Below, piece by piece: positions 5,088-5,836 of a stretch of DNA of 5,836 nt. The stretch is from Burkholderiales bacterium. GTDB lineage: Bacteria; Pseudomonadota; Gammaproteobacteria; Burkholderiales; Burkholderiaceae_C. Position 1 is the first letter of the stretch, and each line of letters begins with the position of its first letter. The stretch spans positions 1 to 5,836 of the forward strand of contig JANXMO010000054.1 of assembly GCA_025354615.1 (NCBI GenBank), read 5' to 3'. The notes under the pieces were generated by a model. That model saw only the letters and a program-made list of their open reading frames with translations. It made no database searches and was not told the origin of the DNA. Both the position numbers and the translations under genes were made by a program.

Positions 5088-5836
5088 ACGCCGCATTGAC
5101 GGTGCAGCAACTGCTGCCTGAACTCGACCAAACCCATCTCAACTGGCTCGAAGAAGAAGCCATTTTCATTCTGCGGGAAGCAGTGGCTGCTTTTGAGAGA
5201 CCGGCGTTGCTTTTTTCAGGTGGCAAAGATTCCTGCGTGGTGCTGCGGTTGGCTGAAAAAGCCTTCAAAGTACGCAGCGGCCAGGGCGCATTCAAGGGCC
5301 GCCTGCCCTTTCCGCTGCTGCATGTAGACACCGGGCACAACTTCCCCGAGGTGATGACGTTTCGTGACCAGCGCGTGGCCGAGATGGGCGAGCGGCTGAT
5401 CGTCGGCGATCTCGAAGACTCGATCCGGCGCGGCACGGTGCGCCTGTCGCACCCGCTCGAGTCGCGCAACGGGCATCAGACCGTGGCACTGCTCGAAGCC
5501 ATCGAAGCACACCGCTTCGACGTGCTGCTGGGCGGCGCGCGCCGTGACGAGGAAAAAGCCCGCGCCAAGGAACGCATCTTCAGCCACCGCGACAGCTTCG
5601 GCCAGTGGCAGCCCAAGGAGCAGCGGCCCGAGCTGTGGACGCTGTTCAACACGCGCATCAAACCCGGCGAGCACATGCGCGCTTTCCCCATCAGCAATTG
5701 GACCGAGTTGGATGTGTGGCTCTACATCGCCCGCGAAAACATCCCTTTGCCCAGCCTCTACTACACCCATGCGCGCCAGGTCATCCGCCGCAAGGGCTTG
5801 CTGGTGCCCCTCACCGACGTCACGCCTGCGCAAGCC
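5084..5836 (+). CDS. cysD: Sulfate adenylyltransferase (ATP sulfurylase) subunit 2, 3' end missing
   Basis: The frame runs 251 codons from the ATG at 5084 to the window edge without a stop. CysD proteins are about 300 residues, so roughly the last fifth is missing. The PP-loop SGGKDS (45-50) binds ATP, followed by HVDTGHNFPE (80-89) and the very characteristic GGARRDEEKARAKERIFSHR (150-169), FPISNWTELDVW (201-212) and YYTHAR (226-231). The protein forms ATP sulfurylase with the GTPase CysN and makes APS from sulfate and ATP in the cytoplasm. It is the fourth gene in the operon, and its start overlaps the cysH stop (ATGA) with GGAA about 9 bases ahead, so translation is probably coupled. A cysN gene is expected next, beyond the window. 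Confidence 0.94.
   Translation, partial: MNAALTVQQLLPELDQTHLNWLEEEAIFILREAVAAFERPALLFSGGKDSCVVLRLAEKAFKVRSGQGAFKGRLPFPLLHVDTGHNFPEVMTFRDQRVAEMGERLIVGDLEDSIRRGTVRLSHPLESRNGHQTVALLEAIEAHRFDVLLGGARRDEEKARAKERIFSHRDSFGQWQPKEQRPELWTLFNTRIKPGEHMRAFPISNWTELDVWLYIARENIPLPSLYYTHARQVIRRKGLLVPLTDVTPAQA

Noticed and set aside
5216..5833. Minus-strand 205-codon open frame opposite cysD
   Set aside because: The plus strand encodes an unmistakable CysD with the PP-loop and the GGARRDEEKAR motif; the antisense frame is a by-product of codon bias.

Overview
The window looks like a chromosomal piece of a Gram-negative betaproteobacterium, most likely of the order Burkholderiales. The reasons are a PhaP-type phasin of the MLTxEQL...[11 protein letters not shown] kind and the gene order cysI - DUF934 - cysH - cysD with 4-base ATGA overlaps, an arrangement I know from that group. 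The coding DNA is GC-rich, with one short, very AT-rich island. This assignment comes from recognising the protein families, not from a database search.

Layout. Bases 1-1065 (minus strand) hold the first 355 codons of a predicted lipoprotein of the PQQ-dependent sugar/sorbosone dehydrogenase family; its C-terminus lies outside the window. Bases 1066-1292 form a divergent intergenic region. It carries a consensus -10 box, a TGC-N3-GCA dyad resembling a PhaR operator and a 9-bp inverted repeat. Bases 1293-1847 (plus) encode a 184-residue phasin, followed at once by a strong intrinsic terminator (1862-1893). Bases 1894-2020 are a non-coding leader, 87% A+T between 1911 and 1980, with three small dyads. 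Bases 2021-5836 (plus) are a tightly packed assimilatory sulfate reduction operon: a siroheme/[4Fe-4S] sulfite (or nitrite) reductase, a DUF934 protein, an APS reductase, and the small subunit of sulfate adenylyltransferase, cut by the window end. A large subunit gene (cysN) presumably follows outside.

How the genes work together. CysD (with CysN) activates sulfate to APS. The CysH here carries the cysteine pairs of an iron-sulfur APS reductase, so APS can be reduced directly to sulfite. The CysI-like enzyme then reduces sulfite to sulfide for cysteine synthesis. The DUF934 protein is embedded between the two reductases and is probably an accessory factor of unknown mechanism. No dedicated electron donor (CysJ, ferredoxin) or siroheme synthase (CysG) is visible. 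The phasin belongs to polyhydroxyalkanoate storage and is insulated from the sulfur operon by the terminator.

I found no mobile element, CRISPR array, tRNA or rRNA. The window is mostly ordinary metabolism. The points worth a second look are the two regulatory regions and the DUF934 protein.
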